Shown: positions 33,380 to 42,366 of the stretch, piece after piece
Layout: every line of letters begins with the position of its first letter
Position numbering within the stretch: the first letter of the stretch is position 1
Source: Pseudescherichia sp031987975
Lineage (GTDB): Bacteria; Pseudomonadota; Gammaproteobacteria; Enterobacterales; Enterobacteriaceae
Length of the DNA: 64,000 nucleotides
Assembly: GCF_031987975.1 (NCBI RefSeq)
Contig: NZ_DALZYX010000003.1
Span: 248,001-312,000 of the forward strand
Direction: 5' to 3'
Position numbers and translations under genes: made by a program
The notes under the pieces: model-generated
What the model was told of the DNA's origin: nothing
Databases searched by the model: none
The model's input: only the letters and a program-made list of their open reading frames with translations

Positions 33380-34478
33380 TCATAGCCCTGCTTTCAAACT
33401 TGCTTCAATAAACTGGTCCAGACTGCCGTCCAGCACCGCCTGCGTGTTGCGGGTTTCAACCCCGGTGCGCAGATCTTTGATACGGGAGTCGTCTAGTACG
33501 TAAGAACGGATCTGGCTGCCCCAGCCGATGTCGGATTTGTTATCTTCCATCGCCTGCTTCTCAGCATTTTTCTTCTGCATCTCCAGCTCATAAAGCTTTG
33601 CTTTCATCTGCTTCATGGCCTGGTCTTTGTTCTTATGCTGGGAACGGTCATTCTGGCACTGTGTCACTAATCCGGTCGGGATGTGGGTAATACGCACCGC
33701 CGATTCCGTACGGTTAACGTGCTGGCCACCCGCGCCGGAGGCACGGTAAACATCGATACGCAGGTCCGCCGGGTTGATTTCGATATCGATATCGTCTTCC
33801 ACTTCCGGGTAGACAAATGCAGAGCTGAAGGAGGTGTGACGACGACCGCCGGAGTCAAACGGGCTCTTACGCACCAGGCGGTGTACGCCGGTTTCGGTAC
33901 GCAGCCAGCCGTAGGCGTAATCGCCAATGATTTTGATGGTCACGGATTTCAGGCCAGCAACTTCACCTTCGGACTCTTCGATAATCTCGGTTTTGAAGCC
34001 GCGCGCTTCGGCCCAGCGCAAATACATACGTGTCAGCATGCTGGCCCAGTCCTGGGCCTCCGTACCGCCGGAGCCAGCCTGAATATCCAGGTAGCAGTCG
34101 GCGCTATCGTATTCGCCGGAGAACATGCGGCGGAACTCAAGCTGCGCCAGCTTCTCTTCCAGCACGTCAAGCTCGGCAACGGCTTCGTTAAAGGTCTCTT
34201 CGTCGTCCGCTTCCACGGCCAGCTCCAGCAGGCCGGAGACATCTTCCAGGCCCTGGCGCATCTGATCCAGCGTATCGACGATGGCTTCCAGGGAGGAGCG
34301 CTCTTTACCCAGCGCCTGTGCGCGTTCGGGTTCGTTCCAGACGTCCGGCTGTTCCAGCTCGGCGTTTACTTCTTCAAGACGCTCTTTCTTGGCATCGTAG
34401 TCAAAGATACCCCCTAAGAACGTCTGAGCGCTCTGTGAGGTCCTGAATGCGGTTTTTTACAGGATTGATTTCAAACAT
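33380..34478 (-). CDS. prfB: Peptide chain release factor 2 (programmed +1 frameshift)
   Basis: Terminates translation at UGA and UAA. The start ATG at 34478 gives 25 codons ending GYL; then TGA at 34401-34403 must be bypassed by a +1 shift into DYDAKKERLEE. The full product is 365 aa, the normal length. The tripeptide anticodon SPF is present (VRKSPFDSGG) and the peptidyl-transferase GGQ motif lies in SGAGGQHVNRT. Expression is autoregulated: scarce RF2 lets ribosomes pause and shift at the UGA. Operon with lysS. Confidence 0.97.
34401..34415 (-). promoter_or_regulatory. prfB: prfB recoding site
   Basis: The RNA reads AGGGGG, three bases (UAU), then CUUUGAC. The internal Shine-Dalgarno-like AGGGGG and slippery CUU before UGA followed by C are the known RF2 frameshift signal. 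Confidence 0.95.
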
Positions 34479-34566
34479 GGCTGTATTCTTTTCTGCGCTA
34501 GTCAAAATGCGGTTATAAGGGCGGGATCTTAGCGGATTCGCGCCCTTTTTTACAGTGAAAGTGATG

Positions 34567-36300
34567 CTAAATCGGCCAGATATCGTCGATGATTAGCTGC
34601 ACGCTGCGGTTACCTCGGAACTCATTAACATCAAGTTTATAGGCAAGGCTCACTTCACGCACGCCGTTGTCCGGCCAGATAGTGGTATCGACGTTAAACG
34701 CGATGCCGTCCAGCAGCGGGCCGCCACCGACCGGTTCGACCATCACTTTCAGATGGCGCTCGCCGACAATACGCTGCTGCAACAGGCGAAAATGTCCGTC
34801 AAACAGCGGCTCCGGGAACATCTGTCCCCATGGACCGGCGTCGCGCAGCATCTCTGCCACCTCCAGCGTCATGTCGGCGGGCGCAAGCGGGCCGTCAGAG
34901 ACTACCTCACCCTGTAACAGGGCGGGATCCAGCCACTCGGTGACCAGAGCGCCAAAACGCTGCTGGAACTCCTCGAAGCGCGATGCCTCCAGCGACAGAC
35001 CTGCCGCCATGGCGTGTCCACCGAACTTCAGCATCATGCCCGGATAGAGCGTGTCGAGGCGTTCCAGGGCATCGCGCATATGCAGACCCTGAATGGAGCG
35101 ACCAGAGCCTTTCAGCAGGCCATCCCCCGCCGGGGCAAAGGCTATTACCGGGCGGTGGAAGCGCTCTTTAATGCGCGAGGCGAGAATACCAACGACGCCC
35201 TGATGCCACTCGGGATGGTACATCGCCAGCCCGCCGGGCAGCGTCTCGCTGCTGCGCTCCAGCTTCTCGCAGAGCGCCAGCGCCTCGGCCTGCATCCCCT
35301 GCTCAATCTCTTTACGCGTCTGGTTGAGGGCATCCAGCTCGCTGGCCAGCACCCGGGCCTCACCCACGTTGTCACAGAGCAGCAGCGCCACGCCTACCGA
35401 CATATCGTCGAGCCGACCGGCGGCGTTAAGCCGGGGGCCGAGAGCAAAGCCAAGATCGCTGGCCGCCAGCTTCTGTGCGTCGCGATTAGCGATCTCCAGC
35501 AGCGCCTTAATGCCTGGGCGGCACTTGCCTGCGCGAATGCGGCTCAGCCCCTGCCAGGTTAAAATACGATTGTTGGCATCCAGCGGCACCACGTCGGCCA
35601 CCGTGCCGAGAGCAACCAGATCCAGCAGCTCCGCCAGGTTAGGCTCGGCCAGACCACGTGCTGCAAACCAGCCCTGGTCACGCAGATGGGCGCGCAGGGC
35701 GAGCATCAGGTAGAACGCCACTCCTACCCCCGCCAGCGACTTAGACGGGAAGGTGCAGTCGCGCAGGTTCGGGTTTACGATCGCCTCGGCGTCCGGCAGC
35801 GTCTCTCCCGGCAGGTGGTGATCGGTCACCAGCACCGGGATCCCCAGCTCATGGGCACGATCGACGCCGGCATGGGAGGAGATACCGTTATCCACGGTCA
35901 GGATCATCTGCGCGCCACGGGCATGCGCCTGATCGACCACCTCCGGGCTTAACCCATAGCCGTCGTCAAAGCGGTTCGGTACCAGGCAGGTGACGTTTCC
36001 GCAGCCTAGCGCGCGCAGGGCCAGCACGCTGAGGGCAGTGCTGGTGGCACCGTCGGCGTCAAAATCCCCGACCACGACGATGCGCAACTCCTCCTGCAGG
36101 GCGCGATAGAGCAGCGCCACGGCGTTATCGATGCCGCTGAGCTGCTGCCATGAGAGCATCCCTTTTACGCTGCGCTCCAGCTCCCCGGCCGAACGCACGC
36201 CGCGGCTGGCATATAAGCGCCGCAGCAGCGGAGGGAGGTTCGCTGGTAGTTCCGCCGCCTCATCCACTGCCCGGCGACGAAGTTGTCTCTGATGTTTCAC
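34567..36300 (-). CDS. recJ: Single-strand DNA exonuclease RecJ
   Basis: 5'-3' single-strand exonuclease for recombination and mismatch repair. The 577 aa protein equals the E. coli length. DHH-family metal motifs: VVVGDFDADGATSTALS (near 75-91), TVDNGISSHAG and VTDHHLPGE; the DHHA1 part includes GRLDDMSVG and GGHAMAAG. Starts at GTG (36300), as I recall for E. coli. It lies 5 nt after the dsbC stop in the xerD-dsbC-recJ series. Confidence 0.97.
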   Translation of the reverse strand: MKHQRQLRRRAVDEAAELPANLPPLLRRLYASRGVRSAGELERSVKGMLSWQQLSGIDNAVALLYRALQEELRIVVVGDFDADGATSTALSVLALRALGCGNVTCLVPNRFDDGYGLSPEVVDQAHARGAQMILTVDNGISSHAGVDRAHELGIPVLVTDHHLPGETLPDAEAIVNPNLRDCTFPSKSLAGVGVAFYLMLALRAHLRDQGWFAARGLAEPNLAELLDLVALGTVADVVPLDANNRILTWQGLSRIRAGKCRPGIKALLEIANRDAQKLAASDLGFALGPRLNAAGRLDDMSVGVALLLCDNVGEARVLASELDALNQTRKEIEQGMQAEALALCEKLERSSETLPGGLAMYHPEWHQGVVGILASRIKERFHRPVIAFAPAGDGLLKGSGRSIQGLHMRDALERLDTLYPGMMLKFGGHAMAAGLSLEASRFEEFQQRFGALVTEWLDPALLQGEVVSDGPLAPADMTLEVAEMLRDAGPWGQMFPEPLFDGHFRLLQQRIVGERHLKVMVEPVGGGPLLDGIAFNVDTTIWPDNGVREVSLAYKLDVNEFRGNRSVQLIIDDIWPI

Positions 36301-36305
36301 GAAAA

Positions 36306-37019
36306 TTATTTACCGCTCGTATATTTTTGCTGCTGGTCGAGGAACGCTTTCAGCTCCTGCGGACCCTGATAGCCCGGCACGACGTAGCCGTTGCTCAGGA
36401 CGATAGCCGGGGTGCCGCTGACGCCAAACTGCACGCCCAGCGCATAGTGGTTAGCAATGTCGATATCGCAGCTGGCTGGCTGTACGCCTTTGCCGTTCAT
36501 CGCGTTGTCGAAAGCTTTATTACGATCTTTCGCACACCAGACCGACTTCATATCTTTTGCCGCATCGCTCTGGATGCCCTGGCGTGGGAAGGCAAGGTAG
36601 CGCACGGTGATGCCCAGCGCGTTGTAGTCCGCCATCTCTTCGTGCAGCTTATGACAGTAGCCGCAGGTAATATCGGTAAACACGGTAATAACGTGCTTCT
36701 CCTGCGCAGCCTTATAGACAATCATCTCTTTTTCCAGCGCGTTGAGATGGGTCATCAGCATCTGGTTAGTGACGTTGACCGGCTGCGCGCCGCTGACGTC
36801 ATACATTGGTCCTTGAATAATATGTTTACCGTCGTCGGTGACGTACAGCACGCCGCTGTTGGTCATGACGGTTTTCATACCGCTCACCGGCGCGGGCTGG
36901 ATCTCGGTGCTCTGCACGCCCAGCTTCGCCAGCGACTGTTTGATTGCCGCGTCATCAGCGTGAGCCATCCCGGAGAGCGTTGCCGCCAGCAGGGTAAACA
37001 TCATTAAACTCTTTTTCAT
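36306..37019 (-). CDS. dsbC: Periplasmic disulfide isomerase DsbC
   Basis: Isomerises wrong disulfides in the periplasm as a dimer kept reduced by DsbD. The 237 aa precursor has a signal peptide cleaved after AHA (residue 21), an N-terminal dimerisation domain, and a thioredoxin fold with active site CGYC (119-122) and a cis-Pro loop GTPAIVLSNG. The ATG at 37019 follows AAGGA; an in-frame start 39 codons upstream lies in xerD and is unlikely. Confidence 0.97.
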   Translation of the reverse strand: MKKSLMMFTLLAATLSGMAHADDAAIKQSLAKLGVQSTEIQPAPVSGMKTVMTNSGVLYVTDDGKHIIQGPMYDVSGAQPVNVTNQMLMTHLNALEKEMIVYKAAQEKHVITVFTDITCGYCHKLHEEMADYNALGITVRYLAFPRQGIQSDAAKDMKSVWCAKDRNKAFDNAMNGKGVQPASCDIDIANHYALGVQFGVSGTPAIVLSNGYVVPGYQGPQELKAFLDQQQKYTSGK

Positions 37020-37041
37020 AACCATCCTTAACTGTTCAGCA

Positions 37042-37938
37042 TCATGCCCGGGGGTGATGCTGTTGATGAAGTTGTCGCAGGCGTTCCGTAGCCACATGGG
37101 TGTAGATCTGCGTCGTTGAGAGATCGCTGTGTCCAAGCAGCATCTGTACCACGCGCAGGTCAGCGCCGTGGTTTAGCAGATGCGTGGCAAACGCGTGGCG
37201 CAATACGTGCGGCGAAAGCTTTTCACTGTCGATGCCCGCCAGCAGAGCATAATGCTTGATCCGGTGCCAGAAGGTCTGCCGGGTCATCTGCTGCGCGCGC
37301 TGGCTGGGAAAGAGCGTATCGATTGAGGTCCCGTTCAGCAACCACGGCCGCCCATGCTCAAGATAGTTTTCCAGCCAGTAGACCGCCTCTTCCCCCAGCG
37401 GCACCAGCCGCTCTTTGTTACCTTTACCGATAACCCGCACTACGCCCTGGCGCAGGCTGATGTCACTCATAGTCAGCCCTACCAGCTCCGAGACGCGCAG
37501 CCCGGTGGCATAGAGCACCTCTAGCATTGCTTTGTCCCGCAGCTCCAGGGGTTGATCCACCAGCGGCGCCTGCAGCAGCCGTTCAACCTGAGCCTCGCTG
37601 AGATCTTTTGGCAGCCGCTGCGGTAGCTTGGGCGACGCCAGCAAGGCGCTGGGATCGTCCGAACGCAGCTTCTCCCGGTACAGGTGCTGAAAGAGACGCC
37701 TTATGGCGCTCAGCAGTCGCGCGGAGCTGGTAGCTTTATATCCGCCTTCAACGCGCTCCGCCAGCAGCGCCTGGAGATCGTCGCTTTGCGCGCTCTGTAA
37801 CGAGAGACCGCGATGGTGCAGCCACTCAACCACCATGCTGAGGTCGCGGCGGTAGGCGCTCAGCGTATTTTCCGCCAGATTACGCTCCAGCCAGAGCGCA
37901 TCAAGAAACTGTTCTATGCGTGCGAGATCCTGATCCAT
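37042..37938 (-). CDS. xerD: Site-specific tyrosine recombinase XerD
   Basis: With XerC resolves chromosome dimers at dif under FtsK control. The 298 aa protein is the E. coli length. It has a core-binding SAM-like domain (about 1-90) and catalytic residues in ATGLRVSEL (Arg), GKGNKER (Lys), HVLRHAFATH (His/Arg), LGHSDLSTTQIYTH (His and Tyr nucleophile). Start ATG 37938 after AAGAGG, giving MDQDLARIEQFLDALWLERN. The gap to dsbC is 22 nt. Confidence 0.97.
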   Translation of the reverse strand: MDQDLARIEQFLDALWLERNLAENTLSAYRRDLSMVVEWLHHRGLSLQSAQSDDLQALLAERVEGGYKATSSARLLSAIRRLFQHLYREKLRSDDPSALLASPKLPQRLPKDLSEAQVERLLQAPLVDQPLELRDKAMLEVLYATGLRVSELVGLTMSDISLRQGVVRVIGKGNKERLVPLGEEAVYWLENYLEHGRPWLLNGTSIDTLFPSQRAQQMTRQTFWHRIKHYALLAGIDSEKLSPHVLRHAFATHLLNHGADLRVVQMLLGHSDLSTTQIYTHVATERLRQLHQQHHPRA

Positions 37939-38038
37939 TTGAGCCTCTTGTGGTCTGCGGCTCTCCATTATGCCTGATTGCCCACCGATTCTGGTACACT
38001 GTGCGCAAAGCCCCATCAGGAATTGAGACGTCTACGCT

Positions 38039-38560
38039 ATGAACATTGGTCTTTTTTATGGTTCCAGTACCTGCTACACCGAGATGGCCGCAGAGAAAAT
38101 CCGCGACGTTATCGGCCCGGAACTGGTTACGCTACACAACCTGAAAGACGACGCTGTCTCCTTAATGGAGCAGTACGATGTCCTGATCCTCGGCATTCCC
38201 ACCTGGGATTTTGGCGAGCTTCAGGAGGACTGGGAGGCGGTCTGGGACCAGCTCGACGGCCTGAATCTCGACGGTAAAATTATTGCGCTGTACGGCATGG
38301 GCGATCAGCTCGGCTACGGCGAGTGGTTCCTTGACGCACTCGGCATGCTGCACGACAAGCTGGCCGCCAAGGCCGTGACCTTTATCGGCTACTGGCCGAC
38401 GGAAGGCTATGAGTTTACCAGTCCTAAGCCGGTGATTGCCGACGGACAGCTCTTTGTTGGCCTGGCGCTGGATGAAACCAACCAGTACGATCTGAGTGAA
38501 GAGCGCATCCAGAACTGGTGCGAACAGATCCTCAGCGAAATGGCCGAGCAGTTCGCCTGA
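38039..38560 (+). CDS. fldB: Flavodoxin 2
   Basis: FMN electron carrier of 173 aa, the E. coli FldB length. The phosphate-binding loop GSSTCYTE (8-15), the first isoalloxazine loop TWDFGE, and the long-chain flavodoxin insertion GMGDQLGYGEWFLDALG are present. In E. coli it belongs to the SoxRS response. It is divergent from xerD with a 100-bp shared region. Confidence 0.96.
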   Translation: MNIGLFYGSSTCYTEMAAEKIRDVIGPELVTLHNLKDDAVSLMEQYDVLILGIPTWDFGELQEDWEAVWDQLDGLNLDGKIIALYGMGDQLGYGEWFLDALGMLHDKLAAKAVTFIGYWPTEGYEFTSPKPVIADGQLFVGLALDETNQYDLSEERIQNWCEQILSEMAEQFA

Positions 38561-38566
38561 TTATGT

Positions 38567-38983
38567 TCAACGTGCCCCAGCCGCCGGCTGCTGAAGCAGC
38601 ACCCGGCGCAGGTCACGCCACTCGCTCTCATCCATGCTATCCGACGCCAGCCACAGGTGATGAATACGCCCGCCCTGCTCTTTACGCAGACGCAGCATCA
38701 TGCCGTTGGTCAGCATCCAGGGCGTACCGATAATCTCCCACTCCACGCCCTGCCAGCGCAGCCGGGAGTCCATCAGCAGCTTTATCTCACCGTGGCAGAC
38801 GTTGATACGCCGCTGGCTGCGCACGCAGTCAAACACCACCAGCGACAGCAGCATGAGCCACAGTGGCGTATAGCGTAGCGGCCAGGGGGCCAGCAGTATT
38901 AACGCTGCCACCAGGCCGTGAAGCAGGAGAGAGAGCCACTGGGAGCGCCACGAGACGCGTAGATCAGATTGCCACAGGACCAC
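38567..38983 (-). CDS. ygfX: YgfX (CptA), inner-membrane protein
   Basis: A 138 aa protein with two adjacent membrane helices (about 14-50, WLSLLLHGLVAALILLAPWP then a second helix before FDCVRSQRR) and a soluble C-terminal part. Described in E. coli as toxin-like, acting on FtsZ/MreB, with SdhE as partner. The toxin role is debated. GTG start at 38983, 20 nt inside the sdhE gene, so coupled to it. Confidence 0.92.
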   Translation of the reverse strand: MVLWQSDLRVSWRSQWLSLLLHGLVAALILLAPWPLRYTPLWLMLLSLVVFDCVRSQRRINVCHGEIKLLMDSRLRWQGVEWEIIGTPWMLTNGMMLRLRKEQGGRIHHLWLASDSMDESEWRDLRRVLLQQPAAGAR

Positions 38984-39230
38984 GTTCCCGATTCCGTGTC
39001 TGAATTAACTGCACCATTCTCTGCAACTCCGTGTCGGCAGGTTCACCGTGATTCATTAACCAGTTAAACAGGTCTGGATCGTCACTTTCCAGCAGGCGGA
39101 CAAACAGCCGTTTATCGTCGTCGCTCAGCGTATCGTACTCGTGTTCAAAAAAAGGCATGATGGAGATATCCAGCTCGCGCATTCCCCGGCGGCATGCCCA
39201 ATGGATGCGGGCTTTATTATTTATGTCCAT
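38964..39230 (-). CDS. sdhE: Succinate dehydrogenase assembly factor SdhE (YgfY)
   Basis: An 88 aa helical protein that promotes covalent flavinylation of SdhA and FrdA. The RGxxE motif is in ACRRGMRELDISIMPFFEH, and the end NRERGPVAI is conserved. Start ATG 39230 after AGGGAG; a start five codons upstream is less likely. Overlaps ygfX by 20 nt. Confidence 0.95.
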   Translation of the reverse strand: MDINNKARIHWACRRGMRELDISIMPFFEHEYDTLSDDDKRLFVRLLESDDPDLFNWLMNHGEPADTELQRMVQLIQTRNRERGPVAI

Positions 39231-39492
39231 GTCTTCTCCCTGCATTACGATATAGAAGTATCGATAGTGCAGACAGTGTATCGTGTTTTTTGTTCATCCT
39301 TTACTGGAAAGTTGATAATTAGGAAGGGTGGTTCCAGGATAAAACATTCCGGGCGTACGTTTTGCATTTTATTGCGCAGCGCTACGCATCCTGGCACAGT
39401 GAGCACGAATCGTATGCTTTTACCGCTTGCATTGGTCGGCGGCTCTTTTACCATTAAGCATCTAACAGCGTTAAGCAAACCAGGACACTATT

Positions 39493-40476
39493 ATGGCCTT
39501 TACTCCTTTTCCTCCGCGCCAGCCTTCCGCCTCTGCGCGTCTGCCGCTGACGCTTATGACGCTCGATGACTGGGCGCTGGCAACCCTGACCGGTGCAGAT
39601 AGCGAAAAGTATCTGCAGGGCCAGGTCACTGCAGACGTTGCTGCCCTGACTGAGCACCAGCATCTGCTGGCGGCGCACTGCGATGCCAAAGGCAAGATGT
39701 GGAGCAACCTGCGCCTGTTTCGCCGCGACGGCGGCTTTGCTTTGATTGAACGCCGCAGCATTCGTGACGCTCAGCTGACCGAGTTAAAAAAATATGCGGT
39801 CTTCTCGAAGGTCACTATCGCGCCGGATGACGAACACGTGCTGCTAGGCGTGGCCGGTTTCCAGGCCCGCGCCGCGCTGGCGAATGTGTTTACCGCCCTG
39901 CCGGATGCTGAAAAGCAGGTTGTGCAGGAGGGGGCAACGTCGATTCTGTGGTTCGAACACCCGGCAGAGCGTTTCCTGCTGGTGACGGACGTTGCTACGG
40001 CGGAAATCATTAGTGAGAAACTGCGCGGTGAAGCGCAGCTGAACAACAGCCAGCAGTGGCTGGCGCTGAACATTGAAGCGGGCCTGCCGGTAATCGACGC
40101 CGCTAATAGCGCCCAGTTCATTCCCCAGGCAACCAACCTGCAGGCACTCGGCGGCATCAGCTTTAAAAAAGGGTGCTATACCGGCCAGGAGATGGTGGCC
40201 CGGGCGAAGTTCCGCGGTGCCAACAAGCGCGCGCTGTGGTATCTCGCCGGTAAAGCGAGCCGCCTGCCGGAGCCGGGTGAAGATCTTGAGCTGAAGATGG
40301 GTGAAAACTGGCGTCGTACCGGTACCATTCTGGCAGCGGTACAGCTTGAGGATGGCCGCCTGCTGGTACAGGCAGTGATGAACAACGATATGGAGCCGGA
40401 CAGCATCTTCCGCGTACGCGACGATGCCAATACGCTCAGCATCGAGCCGCTGCCCTATTCGCTTGAGGAAGCTTAA
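39493..40476 (+). CDS. ygfZ: tRNA-modifying/Fe-S maturation protein YgfZ
   Basis: Folate-binding GcvT-like protein of 327 aa that supports Fe-S enzymes such as MiaB in E. coli. The family signature KGCYTGQEM near residue 226 contains the key Cys. It starts with ATG 39493 and is divergent from sdhE across about 260 bp with no other gene. Confidence 0.95.
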   Translation: MAFTPFPPRQPSASARLPLTLMTLDDWALATLTGADSEKYLQGQVTADVAALTEHQHLLAAHCDAKGKMWSNLRLFRRDGGFALIERRSIRDAQLTELKKYAVFSKVTIAPDDEHVLLGVAGFQARAALANVFTALPDAEKQVVQEGATSILWFEHPAERFLLVTDVATAEIISEKLRGEAQLNNSQQWLALNIEAGLPVIDAANSAQFIPQATNLQALGGISFKKGCYTGQEMVARAKFRGANKRALWYLAGKASRLPEPGEDLELKMGENWRRTGTILAAVQLEDGRLLVQAVMNNDMEPDSIFRVRDDANTLSIEPLPYSLEEA

Positions 40477-40485
40477 GCGCTGATT

Positions 40486-40552
40486 GCCCGGCGGCGCAGG
40501 CTTGCCGGGCCTACAAGGTCGTAGGCCGGGTCAGGCGAAGCCGCCACCCGGC
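40486..40552. repeat. REP/BIME element
   Basis: Two REP-like palindromes in head-to-head arrangement, GCCCGGCGGCGCAGGCTTG... (40486-40510) and GGCCGGGTCAGGCGAAGCC... (40521-40552), between the convergent ygfZ and yqfA. Such elements stabilise mRNA ends and bind gyrase or IHF. Confidence 0.8.
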
Positions 40553-40560
40553 GTTACTGC

Positions 40561-41220
40561 CTAAGCCTGGCCAACGTAGAAGTAGATTGCGAGGAAATGA
40601 CACAGGCTGCCGCCCAGCACAAAGCCGTGCCAAATCGCATGGTTGTAAGGAATGCGTCTGCACACGTAGAAGATCACCCCCAGCGAGTAGACAATGCCCC
40701 CCGCAGCCAGCAATATGAGGCCGCCCGCCGAGAGCCTGACGGCCAGCTCGTAAATCACCACCAGCGACAGCCAGCCCATCGCCAGATAGGTCACCAGCGA
40801 GAGCACCTTAAAACGGTGGGCAATGGTCAGTTTAAACAGGATCCCCAGCAGCGCCAGGCCCCAGATGACAATCATCAGGCCGCGTGCCAGCGGCGAATCC
40901 AGCCCCACCAGTAAAAAAGGCGTATAGGTCCCGGCTATCAGCAGGTAGATAGCGCAGTGGTCAAACTTTTTCAGCCAGGGCTTAGCCCGCGGATGGGGAA
41001 TAGCGTGGTAGAGCGTTGAGGCAAGAAACAGCAGGATCATGCTGCCGCCGTAGAGGCTGTAGCTAGTAATCGCCAGAGGGCTGGCATGATTATCCATCGC
41101 CTGCATCAGCAATAGCACCAGTCCAACTACCCCGAAAACCAGCCCAATACCGTGGCTAACGCTGTTGGCTATCTCCTCAGCCAAGGAATATCCCTGTTTT
41201 TTTAATGGCTTATCAACCAT
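40561..41220 (-). CDS. yqfA: Hemolysin III family membrane protein YqfA
   Basis: Inner-membrane protein of 219 aa with seven predicted helices, of the HlyIII/PAQR-like group. Conserved polar motifs: EEIANSVSHGIG at the start, FLASTLYHAIPH in the middle and HAIWHGFVLGGSLCHFLAIYFY near the end, holding the His/Asp set proposed to bind a metal. Function in E. coli is unclear (linked to fatty acid homeostasis). Same size and place as in E. coli. Confidence 0.93.
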   Translation of the reverse strand: MVDKPLKKQGYSLAEEIANSVSHGIGLVFGVVGLVLLLMQAMDNHASPLAITSYSLYGGSMILLFLASTLYHAIPHPRAKPWLKKFDHCAIYLLIAGTYTPFLLVGLDSPLARGLMIVIWGLALLGILFKLTIAHRFKVLSLVTYLAMGWLSLVVIYELAVRLSAGGLILLAAGGIVYSLGVIFYVCRRIPYNHAIWHGFVLGGSLCHFLAIYFYVGQA

Positions 41221-41504
41221 AGCTTACTCCATAAAACAGAGGCTTACGCCGGGTCACTCAGTAGCCTGTAGCTGCCTGAATGATAACCAGTATAGAGTAA
41301 CTGAGAATGATTTCAGTGCACACCTGTTAGCTAAAATAAATATTAGCGTCAAAAAAATGCAATAAGCTCACGCCTCGTTCAGGCTACAGCTGTTCCGCCT
41401 TTTAGAAAGCCTCACGCTGCAGCGCAGATTCCCGTTTTGGGCAAAATGTGGCAGCATAGAGAGGTGCCATACTGCGCAGATAACCGTCTGAAAAAGGAAG
41501 CCTC

Positions 41505-42239
41505 GTGACCCTGTTTAACCATTCCGCTGTTGCCAGCCTCAATAACCTTGAGATGATGGTCTACAACGTGGTCATTAAAAATCGCGACAAGGTGATGTAC
41601 ATGACCATTCGCGAACTGGCCGATGCGGCAGGCGTCTCCACCACGACCGTTCTCCGCTTTTGTCGTAAGCTGGATTGCGAAGGATATTCGGAATTTCGTG
41701 TGCGCTTTAAACTCTATTTAGCGCAGAGCGAACCACAGCCCGCTAATTTTGGTGCCAGCGAAATTATTAGCTTTTTTAAAAGCGTTAATAATGATGAATT
41801 TGATCGTCTGCTGGATCAGGCTGCCGATATTATCATGGCCTCCGAGCGAATTATATTTGTCGGCGTAGGCACATCCGGATCGCTGGCGAAATATGGCGCA
41901 CGTTTTTTTTCCAACGTGGGTAAATTCAGTAACCACGTTGACGATCCCTATTTTCCCGTCACCAATGATATGGCAAAAAATGCGCTGGCGATTGTCCTCT
42001 CCGTCTCCGGTGAGACGGAAGAGATCCTGCGCTTCGCCAGCCAGTTCAGCCTGCATCACTGTAAAGTGATGTCTATCACCAGCCACGAGCATTCGGCATT
42101 AGCTAAGCTGGCGGATTTTAATCTCTCCTGGCATATTCCCCAGACGCGCATTTCAGGTGGGTACGATCTGACTACCCAAATTCCCGTTATCTATATTCTT
42201 GAAACCCTGGGCCGCAAGCTGGCGAAAAAACTGGCCTAA
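41505..42239 (+). CDS. MurR/RpiR family transcriptional regulator
   Basis: A 244 aa regulator. The N-terminal HTH_6 domain contains MTIRELADAAGVSTTTVLRF (about 32-52), and the C-terminal SIS sugar-phosphate domain (about 105-235) contains FVGVGTSGSLAKYG and SVSGETEEI. It begins with GTG after AAGGAAG. It sits 127 bp before bglA on the same strand and probably controls it in response to a phospho-sugar. In E. coli K-12 this position holds yqfB, so the arrangement is a local difference. Confidence 0.91.
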   Translation: MTLFNHSAVASLNNLEMMVYNVVIKNRDKVMYMTIRELADAAGVSTTTVLRFCRKLDCEGYSEFRVRFKLYLAQSEPQPANFGASEIISFFKSVNNDEFDRLLDQAADIIMASERIIFVGVGTSGSLAKYGARFFSNVGKFSNHVDDPYFPVTNDMAKNALAIVLSVSGETEEILRFASQFSLHHCKVMSITSHEHSALAKLADFNLSWHIPQTRISGGYDLTTQIPVIYILETLGRKLAKKLA

Positions 42240-42260
42240 AAAACAGGCTGTTTTTTCTCT

Positions 42261-42272
42261 GTAACATATTAC
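42261..42272. promoter_or_regulatory. Inverted repeat upstream of bglA, possible RpiR operator
   Basis: GTAA-CATA-TTAC lies 95 bp before the bglA start in the gap after the RpiR gene. Short, found by eye; operator role is a guess. Confidence 0.3.
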
Positions 42273-42366
42273 CGAAGCGGCAAAGTGTTATATCGTGACT
42301 TTCGATTAAGCTTTGCTAGACTCGGCGTAAACCTATTTTCTGTCGGTTACAGCGGGATAAATAAGC

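Noticed and set aside
40486..40552. Palindromes between ygfZ and yqfA as part of a novel element
   Set aside because: They match ordinary REP/BIME composition and position between convergent genes.
42240..42258. A/T hairpin AAAAAACAG/CTGTTTTTT after the RpiR gene as terminator
   Set aside because: Stem is almost only A-T and the loop too small; not convincing.
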